Origin: Mycobacterium sp.
GTDB lineage: Bacteria; Actinomycetota; Actinomycetes; Mycobacteriales; Mycobacteriaceae
Assembly (NCBI GenBank): GCA_025965815.1
Contig: JAOPWF010000832.1
Coordinates: 1-6,438 of the forward strand
Reading direction: 5' to 3'
Length of the DNA stretch: 6,438 bases
Each line of letters begins with the position of its first letter. The stretch's first letter is position 1. Below, piece by piece: positions 6,204-6,438 of the stretch. The notes beneath the pieces are model-generated. The model was given only the letters and a program-made list of their open reading frames with translations. It was not told the DNA's origin and made no database searches. A program made the translations under genes and the position numbers.

Positions 6204-6438
6204 TGGCCGGGGTAGACACCGCGGAGGACGATTCGACACGGCACGACATGCCCTCGAGCGTCCCGGAGCTGCTGGCGCTGCGGCGTGCCGAGGTCGACGG
6301 CGAGTTCCTGGTCACCGACCAGGAACGCCTGACCTTCGCCGAGGCGGACGTCCGGTCGCTGGAACTGGCCGACGCCCTGCTGGCCTCGGGCGTGGGCAAG
6401 GGGACCAGGGTCGGCATCCTCTTCCCGAACTGCGCCCA
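6203..6438 (+). CDS. AMP-binding acyl-CoA ligase (FadD-type), 3' end missing
   Basis: The ATG at 6203 uses the last base of the P450 TGA (TGATG) and opens a frame that runs to the right edge, giving 78 complete codons. The segment LTFAEADVRSLELADALLAS (residues 43-62), followed by GVGKGTRVGILFPNC, is the N-terminal signature of adenylate-forming ligases: the tyrosine/leucine-T-F/Y entry helix, then the xGVxKGDRVA-like strand, here with T for D. The catalytic TSGTTGxPKG loop and later motifs lie beyond the window, so the substrate class (fatty, aromatic or steroid acid) cannot be told. No Shine-Dalgarno precedes the ATG, so translation probably depends on P450 stop-start coupling. A second ATG at 6248 is possible but its GGAGGA (6223-6228) is 19 nt away, too far. 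The role would be ATP-dependent CoA activation of the acid made by the operon. Confidence 0.85.
   Translation, partial: MAGVDTAEDDSTRHDMPSSVPELLALRRAEVDGEFLVTDQERLTFAEADVRSLELADALLASGVGKGTRVGILFPNCA

Noticed and set aside
5217..6239. 340-residue minus-strand open frame opposite the P450
   Set aside because: Composition shadow; the P450 on the plus strand has every family motif.
6248..6250. Alternative ATG start for the acyl-CoA ligase
   Set aside because: Its GGAGGA is 19 nt upstream, while the ATG at 6203 overlaps the P450 stop in the same style as the preceding junction. It remains possible but is less likely.

Overview
The window is GC-rich actinobacterial DNA that most resembles an environmental or opportunistic mycobacterium. 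This rests on strong third-position G/C bias, paired acyl-CoA dehydrogenase (FadE-type) genes, an actinobacterial cytochrome P450, a FadD-type ligase and GTG start use; the species cannot be fixed from sequence alone. No RNA gene, insertion sequence, CRISPR array or other mobile element was seen, and no gap between genes exceeds about 230 bases.

Layout, left to right. (1) 1-1316, plus strand: two short-chain dehydrogenases (SDRs) in tandem. The first is cut by the left edge and closely resembles type II 3-hydroxyacyl-CoA dehydrogenase (HSD10-like). The second lies 12 nt downstream and has an atypical active site. (2) 1348-3543, minus strand and convergent with the SDRs: two acyl-CoA dehydrogenase subunit genes 3 nt apart. 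The downstream gene keeps a catalytic-base glutamate and FAD-loop motif; the upstream gene has neither but keeps the other fold motifs. This is the mark of mycobacterial heteromeric (alpha2beta2) FadE enzymes known from steroid side-chain degradation. (3) 3544-3775: a divergent control region with an AT-rich core, two similar 13-mers of the form TACCGTnnTnCGG and a possible small upstream ORF. (4) 3776-6438, plus strand: amidohydrolase_2-family metal-dependent hydrolase, then a cytochrome P450 1 nt later, then the start of an AMP-binding acyl-CoA ligase whose ATG overlaps the P450 stop by one base. The right edge cuts the ligase after 78 codons.

Read together, this looks like a degradation locus for a hydrophobic, probably branched or cyclic, carboxylic-acid-forming substrate. 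The P450 would hydroxylate or oxidise it, the ligase would make the CoA thioester, the FadE heteromer would introduce the alpha,beta double bond, and the HSD10-like SDR would oxidise the 3-hydroxyacyl-CoA after hydration (no hydratase is visible here). The amidohydrolase would do a hydrolytic or decarboxylative step. The substrate is not shown by the sequence. The arrangement is reminiscent of the P450 plus FadE-pair part of the cholesterol regulon, but no KstR or KstR2 operator was recognised, so a different substrate and regulator are likely.
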